Shown here piece after piece: positions 22,943-30,328 of a stretch of DNA of 31,805 nucleotides. Under the pieces are notes generated by a model that had not been told where the DNA came from, made no database searches, and saw only the letters and a list, made by a program, of their open reading frames with translations. How positions within the stretch are numbered: the stretch's first letter is position 1; every line of letters starts with the position of its first letter. Source of the stretch: an uncultured Gammaproteobacteria bacterium (GTDB lineage: Bacteria; Pseudomonadota; Gammaproteobacteria; Magnimaribacterales; D2472); NCBI GenBank assembly GCA_913050015.1, contig CAJXAZ010000006.1, forward strand, positions 1 through 31,805. Reading direction: 5' to 3'. The position numbers and the translations under genes were made by a program.

Positions 22943-23923
22943 ATGTCAGAATATAAAACTTACGAATATGTATGGCTAGACGGCTATCAACCAGAATCTT
23001 CAATGAGAAGTAAGGTCAAAGCTACTGATGCGGATACCGCGCCTGATTGGTCTTTTGATGGCTCATCAACTAAACAAGCTGAAGGTGGAAGCTCGGACTG
23101 TCTGTTAATTCCAGTTCAGACTTATGCAAACCCTCACGGGCATGATTTGGTAATGACACAAGTTCAGTCTTCAGATCACACTACTCATTCTACTAACTAC
23201 AGAGCTGCAGCTGAGGCAGTGGTTTCGGAAGATTGGTGGTTTGGCTTTGAACAAGAATTCTTCTTTACAGATCCTGAAACTGGCGAACCTTTAGGCTGGG
23301 AAAATGGAGAACCTAAAGCGCAAGGCGATTATTACTGCGGAGTGGGTGCTGGTAATGTAATAGGCAGAGAAATTTCTGATGCCCATCTTCAAGCATGTCT
23401 TGATTTGGGAATAACCCTAACAGGAACTAATGCTGAAGTTGCTCTTGGTCAATGGGAATATCAATGTCTAGGAAAGGGAGTAAAGGCAGCTGATGATTTA
23501 TGGATAAGCAGATACATGCTTTATAAAATTGCTGAAGAATTTGGTGTTGGTGTGAATATTCATCCAAAACCAAAATCTGGTGACTGGAATGGCTCAGGCA
23601 TGCATACCAACTTTTCAAATGAAGAAATGAGAAGTAATGGTACCGAAGCTCTTTTCTCATCAATGTGTGAAAAGCTTGGTGAAGTTCATGCAGATGGAAT
23701 AGCTGCTTATGGTTCAGATAATGATATGAGACTAACCGGTCTTCACGAAACACAAAGTATTGATCAGTTCTCTTACGGCGTAAGTGACAGAGGGGCTAGT
23801 ATAAGAATCCCTATCTACACTGTAGAGCATAACTGGAATGGTTATCTAGAAGATAGAAGGCCTGCTTCTAACGCAGACCCATACAAAATCTTATCGCACA
23901 TAGTGGGAACATTAACAAAGTAG
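22943..23923 (+). CDS. glutamine synthetase, type II (eukaryotic-like GSII)
   Basis: This enzyme makes glutamine from glutamate, ammonia and ATP. At 326 residues it is far shorter than GSI (about 470), and it carries GSII-specific motifs: YEYVWLDGYQPES at the start, WSFDGSST (36-43), FGFEQEFFF (100-108), NAEVALGQWEYQ (163-174), NGSGMHTNFS (216-225), ASIRIP and YLEDRRPASNADPY. It resembles GlnII of rhizobia and Streptomyces. GSII lacks the GSI adenylylation tyrosine, so control should be mainly transcriptional. It has AGGAG five bases before the ATG and is preceded by sigma-54/NtrC elements and followed by ntrB-ntrC, the place normally held by glnA. Confidence 0.96.
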   Translation: MSEYKTYEYVWLDGYQPESSMRSKVKATDADTAPDWSFDGSSTKQAEGGSSDCLLIPVQTYANPHGHDLVMTQVQSSDHTTHSTNYRAAAEAVVSEDWWFGFEQEFFFTDPETGEPLGWENGEPKAQGDYYCGVGAGNVIGREISDAHLQACLDLGITLTGTNAEVALGQWEYQCLGKGVKAADDLWISRYMLYKIAEEFGVGVNIHPKPKSGDWNGSGMHTNFSNEEMRSNGTEALFSSMCEKLGEVHADGIAAYGSDNDMRLTGLHETQSIDQFSYGVSDRGASIRIPIYTVEHNWNGYLEDRRPASNADPYKILSHIVGTLTK

Positions 23924-23935
23924 TATCCCAAATTT

Positions 23936-23968
23936 ATCGACTCCTTGAAAAAGGGGTCGATCATTTTT
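23936..23968 (+). terminator. GAAA-capped hairpin with T-run between GSII gene and ntrB
   Basis: An 11-bp stem (ATCGACTCCTT with AAGGGGTCGAT, one T-G wobble) closes a GAAA tetraloop and is followed by CATTTTT. It ends one base before the ntrB ATG. It has the form of an intrinsic terminator, probably leaky, because ntrB and ntrC have no other visible promoter. The AAGGGG in its right arm is the only Shine-Dalgarno-like sequence for ntrB, so the folded stem would also hide it. E. coli has a comparable terminator between glnA and glnL. Confidence 0.75.
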
Positions 23969-23969
23969 A

Positions 23970-25058
23970 ATGTTCAATCCTGAAGAACTTCAAACATCAC
24001 TAATAAACCAACTATCCTCTGAAGTTATTATCTTGAATGCAGATTTGGATATTCTCTGGATAAATGATTCAGCATCAGCAAATGGATGGATATGTACATC
24101 AGATAAAACGAACTTAATAGCTGACCAATTTATAGAAGAAACAAATAAAGAGCTAACTAAATTATTAACATATTGCATATCATCGGGTAATTCAGTAACT
24201 AAAAGAGATTTTAAGCTTACTAAATTTGATGGAAAAAATAGAATAGTAGATCTCACCTCCAGTTGGTCTGAGGCTGATAATATTTTAATGATTGAATTAT
24301 TGTGTGTTGAAAATCTTAATAAGATTATTGATTCTTCAAAAACATTTTCTACACAGAAAATTGCAACAAACCTAGCAAGAACTCTTGCTCATGAAGTGAA
24401 GAACCCCCTTTCAGGTATTAAAGGAAGTGCTCAAATACTATCTTCAAAACTAACTGATGATTTTTCTAAGAAATTCTTAAAAATTATCATCGATGAAACT
24501 GAGCGATTGAATAGCTTGGTTACTAAAATCCTCACTCCTCCTAAAAAGTTAAAACTAGAAGCTTTTAATATTCATTCAGCCTTGGAAAAGGTTTTTGCGT
24601 TATCTCAAGCAGATGAGCAAAAGAACTTACAAATAAATAGGGATTATGACCCAAGCATTCCAGAGATTCATGGAGATGAGAACTTATTTATACAGGCAAT
24701 CTTGAATATTATTAAGAATGCCCAGCAAGCTCTTCTAGTAACCGAGAATCCTTCAATAACTATTAAATCAAGAGTGGCTTATGGTCAGCCTATTAATGGC
24801 AATATTCATTCAACAGTATGTGATGTGAGTATTATTGATAACGGGCCAGGAATTCCATTAGATATACAAGAGCAAGTATTTTTTCCAATGGTGTCTACAA
24901 AAGAAGATGGATCCGGTTTAGGTCTATCTATATCTCAAGATATCATCAGAATACACGGAGGAGCCATTTCATTTAAAACTAAATCTGGCGAAACAATCTT
25001 CTCAATACTAATGCCTATAAATATAGAATCTAATAACAGAGAGGTTTTAAGTGCATAA
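23970..25058 (+). CDS. ntrB: nitrogen regulation sensor histidine kinase NtrB (GlnL)
   Basis: NtrB phosphorylates NtrC under nitrogen limitation and is turned to a phosphatase by PII. The 362-residue soluble protein has an N-terminal PAS-like domain (about residues 8-115, with WINDSASANGW), the H-box LAHEVKNPLSGIKGSAQIL with His141, an N-box NIIKNAQQALL, G1 DNGPGIP and G2 GSGLGLSISQD. No membrane segments are present, as expected for NtrB. It begins just after a terminator-like hairpin and overlaps the ntrC GTG start by eight bases. Confidence 0.94.
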   Translation: MFNPEELQTSLINQLSSEVIILNADLDILWINDSASANGWICTSDKTNLIADQFIEETNKELTKLLTYCISSGNSVTKRDFKLTKFDGKNRIVDLTSSWSEADNILMIELLCVENLNKIIDSSKTFSTQKIATNLARTLAHEVKNPLSGIKGSAQILSSKLTDDFSKKFLKIIIDETERLNSLVTKILTPPKKLKLEAFNIHSALEKVFALSQADEQKNLQINRDYDPSIPEIHGDENLFIQAILNIIKNAQQALLVTENPSITIKSRVAYGQPINGNIHSTVCDVSIIDNGPGIPLDIQEQVFFPMVSTKEDGSGLGLSISQDIIRIHGGAISFKTKSGETIFSILMPINIESNNREVLSA

Positions 25059-26427
25059 AATTTGGGTTGCTGATGATGATAGTGCCATCAGGATTGTTCT
25101 TGAAGAAAGCTTTTCAAGTTCCGGTTTTGAAGTAAGAACCTTTTCATCTGGGGATGATGTTGTAACTGAACTTAAATTAGAAGTTCCTGATTTAATACTT
25201 ACAGATGTTCAAATGCCTGGGATGCTTGGCTACGATTTGTTAAAACATATTAATGATAATTACGAGAATATTCCGGTCATAATAATGACTGCCTTTACTG
25301 ATATGCAGGCAGCTGTAGATTCATATGGTGGAGGAGCTTTTGAATACGTGCCTAAGCCCTTTGACTTAGATGATGTTACTCAGATAATCAATCGAGCTTT
25401 AGAAAAAAAGCCTATGACAAAGGGACTGAAAGCAAAGCCAAAGACAGACATCATTGGTGAGTCTCTTTCTATGCAAGGAGTTTTTAGGGCAATTGGTAAG
25501 CTTTCAAGTACAACTGCAACAGTGTTAGTTCAAGGAGAGTCTGGAACGGGGAAAGAATTAATTGCAAAATCACTTCATAAAAATAGTCCAAGATATGACA
25601 TGCCATTTATAGCTTTAAATATGGCTGATATTCCTAAGGAGTTAGTTGAATCAGAACTATTTGGTCATGAGAAAGGAGCTTTTACTGGTGCGGTAGAAAG
25701 AAGAATAGGAAGATTTGAGCAAGCTAATGGTGGTACCTTATTTTTAGATGAAATTGGGGATATGCCTCTCGACTCGCAAACAAGGCTGTTAAGAGTTTTA
25801 TCTAATAAAGAGTTTTACAGGGTTGGGGGAGATAAGCCTATAAAAGTTGATGTTAGAATTATTGCCGCTACCCATCAAAACCTTCATAACCTGGTATCTC
25901 AAAAATCATTTAGAGAAGATCTTTTTTACAGGCTGAATGTTATTAAAATTGAGGTTCCTCCCTTGCAAGATAGGAAAGAGGATATAGATGCTTTGGCTAA
26001 ACATTTCTTAAAGCAACATTCTGATTCTCTTGGTGAGGAGTTGAGGGTCTTGTCAAAAGAAGCAATGGAAATTTTATCAATCTACAATTGGCCAGGTAAT
26101 GTGAGGCAGCTAGAAAATATATGCTACTGGTTAACTCTTATGACGCCAACTCAGAATGTAAAGGTTCAAGATATGCCTACAGAAATTAAAGATTATGATG
26201 CCGTTGAAGAGCCAACCTCGAACTGGGAAGAAGGTTTGTCTAGCTGGATAAACAATAATGCAGCAAATCTTGAAACTGGCCTGTCAGATGTAGTAAATTC
26301 GAAAGTGGATAAGATGCTAATAAGGTCTGCTTTGGAAAATTCTGATGGTAAAAAGAACGAAGCGGCTATTTTACTGGGATGGGGAAGAAATACTTTGGCA
26401 AAAAAAATGAAAGAGTTGGGTATTTAG
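25051..26427 (+). CDS. ntrC: nitrogen regulation response regulator NtrC (GlnG), sigma-54 activator
   Basis: NtrC is an enhancer-binding AAA+ activator of RpoN-dependent promoters. Its 458 residues comprise a receiver domain (acidic DDD at 8-10, phospho-acceptor Asp52 in TDVQMPG, Lys102), an AAA+ domain with Walker A GESGTGKE (162-169), the sigma-54-contacting GAFTGA (209-214), Walker B LFLDEIGD (230-237) and the R-finger region FREDLFYRLNV, and a Fis-type helix-turn-helix ending NEAAILLGWGRNTLAKKMKELGI in two parts. The start is GTG, overlapping ntrB by eight bases. Presence of GAFTGA shows that the organism has RpoN. Its 3' end overlaps the convergent rhodanese gene by four bases. Confidence 0.96.
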   Translation: MHKIWVADDDSAIRIVLEESFSSSGFEVRTFSSGDDVVTELKLEVPDLILTDVQMPGMLGYDLLKHINDNYENIPVIIMTAFTDMQAAVDSYGGGAFEYVPKPFDLDDVTQIINRALEKKPMTKGLKAKPKTDIIGESLSMQGVFRAIGKLSSTTATVLVQGESGTGKELIAKSLHKNSPRYDMPFIALNMADIPKELVESELFGHEKGAFTGAVERRIGRFEQANGGTLFLDEIGDMPLDSQTRLLRVLSNKEFYRVGGDKPIKVDVRIIAATHQNLHNLVSQKSFREDLFYRLNVIKIEVPPLQDRKEDIDALAKHFLKQHSDSLGEELRVLSKEAMEILSIYNWPGNVRQLENICYWLTLMTPTQNVKVQDMPTEIKDYDAVEEPTSNWEEGLSSWINNNAANLETGLSDVVNSKVDKMLIRSALENSDGKKNEAAILLGWGRNTLAKKMKELGI

Positions 26428-26834
26428 ACTAATGGTAAGTTATCCATCTTCCACTGGCTAATTCCACCACTTAAAATTAATATATCTTTAAAGCCAAGCT
26501 TCATTAATTGCTCACCCGCATTACCAGAGTTACTGCCCATTTCACATATTAATGCTATCTGCTTTTCTTCATTGCTTGGAATTTCATGAGATCTGTCGTC
26601 CAAATCTTTAAAAGGAATGTTAATTGAATTTGTAATGTGCCCCTCGTTAAAGTCATCTGCAGATCTAAGATCTAATATCACAGTTTTACCTTCATTGGAG
26701 AGAGCTACGAGCTCTTGAGATGAAATTCTCTTGCCACCCTTTTTTGCATTAGAGGAAATGAGCAAAATTATCACTAAAAATAATGGAACTGATAGGTAGT
26801 AATGATCGATTAGAAAGAAAATAAATGTATCCAT
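26424..26834 (-). CDS. yibN: membrane-anchored rhodanese-like protein (YibN-like)
   Basis: The 136-residue protein has one N-terminal transmembrane helix (about residues 13-28, YLSVPLFLVIILLISS) followed by a single rhodanese domain: VILDLRSADDFNEGHITNSINIP and an active-site loop with Cys97 in ALICEMGSNSG, then LMKLGFKDILILSGGISQW. The layout and the LRxxDDFxxGHIxxSIN pattern match E. coli YibN. Sulfurtransferase activity is possible but unproven. In E. coli yibN is divergent from gpmM; here it is divergent from a gpmA-type phosphoglycerate mutase. Confidence 0.85.
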   Translation of the reverse strand: MDTFIFFLIDHYYLSVPLFLVIILLISSNAKKGGKRISSQELVALSNEGKTVILDLRSADDFNEGHITNSINIPFKDLDDRSHEIPSNEEKQIALICEMGSNSGNAGEQLMKLGFKDILILSGGISQWKMDNLPLV

Positions 26835-26882
26835 GGCGATATTATCTATTAAAATAAGTCACTTGTGTTTCAAAATATCAAA

Positions 26883-27506
26883 ATGAAAAAAAGAAATCTA
26901 ATTCTAGTAAGACATGGCCAAAGCGAGTGGAATGCTAAAAACCTCTTTACTGGCTGGAAAGACCCAGGCCTAACAGAGCTGGGCCTCAAAGAGGCATCTA
27001 ATGCTGCTGAACTAATAAAAACGCAAGAAATTGCCTTTGATCTAATGTTTACTTCTGAGCTTTCAAGAGCTCAAAAAACAGGCGCTATTATTCTAGAGGA
27101 AATCGATCAATCACAAGTGCCAACAATTAAGAATAAAGCATTGAATGAGAGAGACTATGGAAGCCTGGCAGGCTTAAATAAAGATGATGCTAGAGAAAAA
27201 TGGGGAGAAGAACAGGTTCATATTTGGAGAAGATCATTTGATATTCCTCCTCCAGAGGGAGAAAGTTTAAAAGATACTGCTGAAAGAGTCTTGCCCTATT
27301 TTAAAGCAGAGATTATGCCAAAAATTAAAGATGGCTTAAATATTCTTATAGCAGCTCATGGCAACTCATTAAGGGCTTTGATTATGGAGCTCGACTCTAT
27401 TCCATCAAATGAAATTGTTAAACTTGAAATACCTACCGGAGCGCCTATTCATTACCAATTTAATGAAAACGATGAGGTTTTATCAAGAATTAATCTCTAC
27501 GAATAA
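26883..27506 (+). CDS. gpmA: 2,3-bisphosphoglycerate-dependent phosphoglycerate mutase, short form
   Basis: This glycolytic enzyme interconverts 3- and 2-phosphoglycerate through a phosphohistidine. The 207-residue sequence has LVRHGQSEWN (phospho-acceptor His11), FTGWKDPGLTELG, ALNERDYGSLAGLNK, the RRSFDIPPPEGESL segment and the second catalytic His in AAHGNSLRAL. It lacks the roughly 25-residue insertion and the C-terminal tail of E. coli GpmA (250 residues), like the short forms known from alphaproteobacteria. An in-frame GTG at 26865 would add six residues; the ATG fits the family N-terminus better. It is followed after four bases by mutY. Confidence 0.94.
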   Translation: MKKRNLILVRHGQSEWNAKNLFTGWKDPGLTELGLKEASNAAELIKTQEIAFDLMFTSELSRAQKTGAIILEEIDQSQVPTIKNKALNERDYGSLAGLNKDDAREKWGEEQVHIWRRSFDIPPPEGESLKDTAERVLPYFKAEIMPKIKDGLNILIAAHGNSLRALIMELDSIPSNEIVKLEIPTGAPIHYQFNENDEVLSRINLYE

Positions 27507-27510
27507 TAAG

Positions 27511-28521
27511 TTGGCACATAAAGACAGTGAATTCTCTTTAGGTATTTCCAATTGGTATAAAAAAAATGGTAGGGAAAATCTTCCATGGAGAGAAGATATT
27601 ACTCCGTATAGAATTTGGATATCTGAAGTGATGCTTCAACAGACTCAGGTAAAAACTGTCATACCTTTCTTTAACTCATTTATTCGAAACTACCCCGACC
27701 TTAATAAACTTTCGTCTGCCTCAGAAGAAAACGTATTAGCCCTATGGACTGGACTTGGTTTTTATAGAAGAGCAAAGAATATTTTTAAAGCTAAAGAGGT
27801 AATTAAAGCTAATTTTGATAATCAGTTTCCAACAAAATTTGATGAAATAATATCTCTTCCAGGAATTGGCGATTCTACTGCTGGCGCAATCATGTCGATT
27901 GCTTACAAAGAACCCTACCCAATCCTAGATGCTAATGTGAAAAGAGTAATCTCCAGATATGAAGGTATTGCGAATGACTCATCCATCTCTTCTATTAAAG
28001 AATTATGGACTTTATCTAAGAAGCATACGCCATTAAAAAATATCTTTGAATACACCCAGGGAATAATGGATATTGGAGCAACTATTTGCAATACGAAAAC
28101 TCCTGAATGTAAAATTTGCCCATTACATAGTTCTTGCCAAAGCGCTTTTTCGACTATTGAAAAAAAGGCGATATCAAAAAAAATTAATCCCATAAAATAT
28201 ATTCATTTTGAATTAGCCTATACGGATAAAAAGGTTTTATTGTTCAAGCGACATAAGAAAACATTTTGGGAAAGTTTATGGATTCCATATGAGGCTGATG
28301 ATGATAGGAGCTCTCTTATTAATAAAAAAGAAATAGAATCTCAGATCATCAATATAAAACATAAGCTATCTCATCTAGATTTAGACATAACAGTTAAGCT
28401 AATTAAATATAAAAATATTTTTAATTTGACCACAAATCTAGAGTATCTATGGATTAAAAAAGATGAGATTGAGAAGTTTGGCTTACCTAAGCCTATTAAG
28501 ACTATAATAGAAGGCATATGA
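27511..28521 (+). CDS. mutY: A/G-specific adenine DNA glycosylase MutY
   Basis: MutY removes adenine mispaired with 8-oxoguanine. From a TTG start at 27511, four bases after gpmA, the protein has 336 residues (E. coli 350). Visible features: LPWRE and ISEVMLQQTQV with catalytic Glu39, the helix-hairpin-helix LPGIGDSTAGAI, catalytic Asp140 in PILDANVKRV, and an iron-sulfur loop with Cys193, Cys200, Cys203 and Cys209 (C-x6-C-x2-C-x5-C). A divergent C-terminal NUDIX-like 8-oxoG recognition domain follows (KVLLFKRHKKTFWESLW). In-frame ATG codons upstream lie within gpmA and are not used. The mutY-yggX order is as in E. coli. Confidence 0.93.
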   Translation: MAHKDSEFSLGISNWYKKNGRENLPWREDITPYRIWISEVMLQQTQVKTVIPFFNSFIRNYPDLNKLSSASEENVLALWTGLGFYRRAKNIFKAKEVIKANFDNQFPTKFDEIISLPGIGDSTAGAIMSIAYKEPYPILDANVKRVISRYEGIANDSSISSIKELWTLSKKHTPLKNIFEYTQGIMDIGATICNTKTPECKICPLHSSCQSAFSTIEKKAISKKINPIKYIHFELAYTDKKVLLFKRHKKTFWESLWIPYEADDDRSSLINKKEIESQIINIKHKLSHLDLDITVKLIKYKNIFNLTTNLEYLWIKKDEIEKFGLPKPIKTIIEGI

Positions 28522-28787
28522 GTAAAAATATATTCTGTAAAAAATTCAAAGAAGATCTGCCATCTCTATCGATTCCTCCAATGCCTGGACAAAAAGGCGC
28601 TGAGTTAATGGAGACTGTTTCCCAGAAAGCATGGGATCAATGGAGGTCGCATCAAACCACTCTTATTAATGAAAAGCATCTTGATATGTCAGATTCAGAA
28701 AGCCGAAAATGGCTATCTGATCAAATGGATAAATTTTTTAATAATGAAGATTATGAAAAGCCATCGGGATTCAAGGCTCTAGATTAA
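28518..28787 (+). CDS. yggX: YggX family Fe(2+)-trafficking / oxidative damage protection protein
   Basis: YggX is a small cytosolic protein implicated in protecting iron-sulfur enzymes and in Fe(II) handling. The 89-residue sequence shows the single conserved Cys in IFCKKFKEDL, the PGQKGAEL region, KAWDQWRSHQTTLINEKHLDM split across two helices, and SRKWLSDQMDKFF. Its start overlaps the mutY stop (ATGA), so both are co-translated. Since MutY carries an iron-sulfur cluster and repairs oxidative damage, the pairing makes functional sense. Confidence 0.94.
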   Translation: MSKNIFCKKFKEDLPSLSIPPMPGQKGAELMETVSQKAWDQWRSHQTTLINEKHLDMSDSESRKWLSDQMDKFFNNEDYEKPSGFKALD

Positions 28788-28838
28788 AATTAGGATAAAT
28801 CTTTTTTTATATTTATGCTAATTAGAAAGCTTTTCTTA

Positions 28839-28867
28839 ATGACATTAAGTTGAAACTTTTCTATAAT
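28839..28867 (+). promoter_or_regulatory. sigma-70 promoter of tRNA-Phe
   Basis: ATGACA (28839-28844, five of six) and a perfect TATAAT (28862-28867) are spaced by 17 bp. The start would be near 28874, about 9 nt before the mature tRNA 5' end. This is the best sigma-70 match seen in the window and suits a stable RNA gene. Confidence 0.7.
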
Positions 28868-28882
28868 CCAATCTCACTTATA

Positions 28883-28958
28883 GGCCTGATAGCTCAGTCG
28901 GTAGAGCAAAGGATTGAAAATCCTTGTGTCGGTGGTTCGATTCCACCTCAGGCCACCA
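28883..28958 (+). tRNA. tRNA-Phe (anticodon GAA)
   Basis: The 76-nt sequence folds as a standard cloverleaf. The acceptor stem is GGCCTGA with TCAGGCC, the D-arm GCTC-AGTCGGTA-GAGC, the anticodon arm AAGGA-TTGAAAA-TCCTT with GAA at the anticodon, the T-arm GGTGG-TTCGATT-CCACC, then discriminator A and an encoded CCA. It stands alone between yggX and a serine hydrolase gene. A short T-run (GCTTTTTAAT) follows at about 28960-28969 and may help end the transcript. Confidence 0.98.
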
Positions 28959-28993
28959 TTGCTTTTTAATTCAATCTTAAGCTATCCTTTGTT

Positions 28994-30211
28994 ATGTCTA
29001 TAATATCAGGATATTGCGATCCTAATTTTCTTGAAATAGAAGATATTTTCTTAAAGTCAATTGAATCCGGTCATGAAACTGGAGCTTCAGTTGCTATTGA
29101 ATATAAAGGAAAGCTTGTTGTTAATTTATTTGGCGGGCATACAAATGCTACCAAAAAAAATCCTTGGAATAAGAATACTTTAGTAAATGTTTTTTCAGTT
29201 ACCAAAGGGGTAACTGCTGCATGTATTGCCATGCTTATTGATCAAGGCAAGCTCGATGTTAATACTAAAGTATCTGAATATTGGCCTGAGTATGGTTGTA
29301 ACGGTAAAGAAAATACAAAGGTCATAGATTTTTTATGTCATAGATCAAATAACTTTGCTTTTAGAGATGGGATTCCCATTGATAGCTGGCAAAACTGGGA
29401 TACGTTCACAAAAGCTCTAGCAGAACAAAAACCTTTTGGAGAGCCAGGTTCTTCTCAGGGCTATCATGCACTTACATTTGGATGGTTAGTAGGAGAGATA
29501 ATTAAAAGGGTTGATGGGAGAGATGTTGGAACTTTTTTTAAAGAAGAGATTGCAGATCCTTTTGATATTGATTTTAAAATCGGTTTATCAGATGAAGATA
29601 TAATTAATTGTGCAGATATGCTCCTCTTTGATAATTACAATAGTATAGGTGGGGGGTTCTCTAGAATTAAATATGTGCCGGATTTCCTCCTTCCTAGAAA
29701 GATTAAGAATCTTAAGCAATCACTTATTGATGGGCATTTTAAATTTGCTTTTCAGACAAGACATGGAGATGACAAAGATAATGTTAATACAATTGATTGG
29801 AGAAAAGCTCAAATACCGTCAGCTAATGGACATGGCACATCTGAAGGATTGGCAAAACTATATGGAATTCTGAGTACCGGCTGTGAGAGAAATGGATATA
29901 AGCTGATGTCGCCTGAAACACTGAGACATTCATATCAACCCTTCTCTTCAGGTCCTGATTCAGTTTTATTTGGCTCAGATGTTAGTTTTGGCATCGGATT
30001 TGAGATTGCTAGCGCGGAGGTGCCAAAAGGAAATTTTGCGCCAAGGTTCATGGGCTCAATGTTTGGTCATGCCGGGATAGGCGGAGCAGTTGCGTTTGGT
30101 GATGCAAATAAAGAAATAGGCTTTTCTTTTCTTTGCAATGAAATGCATCCTCCAAGAGATTTATATAAAACAGCTAACTTGCTGATTGATTCTTTATATT
30201 CGAAGCTTTAA
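28994..30211 (+). CDS. serine hydrolase, beta-lactamase/esterase class C-like (family VIII esterase type)
   Basis: The 405-residue protein has the penicillin-binding/class C fold. The nucleophile motif SVTK is at residues 68-71 within VFSVTKGVTAACIAML; the second catalytic element is Tyr157 in QGYHALTFGW (YHA instead of YSN), followed by LVGEIIKRVDGRDVGTF; a late FGHAGIGGAVAFGD motif replaces KTG. There is no obvious signal peptide, arguing for a cytosolic esterase rather than a periplasmic beta-lactamase. Such proteins are frequent in marine gammaproteobacteria; the substrate is unknown. It is probably a single-gene unit, with about 35 bp after tRNA-Phe and 117 bp before yajQ. Confidence 0.85.
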   Translation: MSIISGYCDPNFLEIEDIFLKSIESGHETGASVAIEYKGKLVVNLFGGHTNATKKNPWNKNTLVNVFSVTKGVTAACIAMLIDQGKLDVNTKVSEYWPEYGCNGKENTKVIDFLCHRSNNFAFRDGIPIDSWQNWDTFTKALAEQKPFGEPGSSQGYHALTFGWLVGEIIKRVDGRDVGTFFKEEIADPFDIDFKIGLSDEDIINCADMLLFDNYNSIGGGFSRIKYVPDFLLPRKIKNLKQSLIDGHFKFAFQTRHGDDKDNVNTIDWRKAQIPSANGHGTSEGLAKLYGILSTGCERNGYKLMSPETLRHSYQPFSSGPDSVLFGSDVSFGIGFEIASAEVPKGNFAPRFMGSMFGHAGIGGAVAFGDANKEIGFSFLCNEMHPPRDLYKTANLLIDSLYSKL

Positions 30212-30287
30212 TTTTTTTTCAAAAGATTTTAATTCGGCCTATAAATATGATTATTTAATATTTTCTTTTATTTTTTCTTTTTAGCCC

Positions 30288-30316
30288 TATAAACTATTAG
30301 GTATACAAAATACCTA
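30288..30316 (+). promoter_or_regulatory. yajQ promoter region with perfect inverted repeat
   Basis: TATAAA at 30288-30293 is a possible -10 without a good -35. It is followed by TTAGGTAT-acaaa-ATACCTAA (30297-30317), a perfect 8-bp inverted repeat placed just before the AAGGA ribosome binding site. It could be an operator at the start site or a small hairpin at the mRNA 5' end. Confidence 0.35.
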
Positions 30317-30328
30317 ACAAGGAAAAAA

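Noticed and set aside
27409..27510. Longer mutY starting within gpmA
   Set aside because: It would overlap conserved gpmA codons by about 100 bp and add residues not seen in MutY; TTG at 27511 fits the spacing.
28782..28809. Possible terminator after yggX (AGATT ... AATCT followed by a T-run)
   Set aside because: The stem is only five A/T-rich pairs around a 12-nt loop; the T-run alone is not enough in such AT-rich DNA.
28850..28867. TTGAAA (28850-28855) as -35 of the tRNA-Phe promoter
   Set aside because: Only six bases separate it from TATAAT; ATGACA at 28839 gives the correct 17-bp spacing instead.
28994..30211. True beta-lactamase or antibiotic resistance gene
   Set aside because: The SxxK and late HAGxGG motifs fit family VIII esterases; there is no signal peptide, no YxN and no KTG.
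30195..30225. Possible terminator after the serine hydrolase gene (T-run at 30212-30220)
   Set aside because: No convincing stem precedes the T-run apart from the 6-bp AAGCTT palindrome without a loop.
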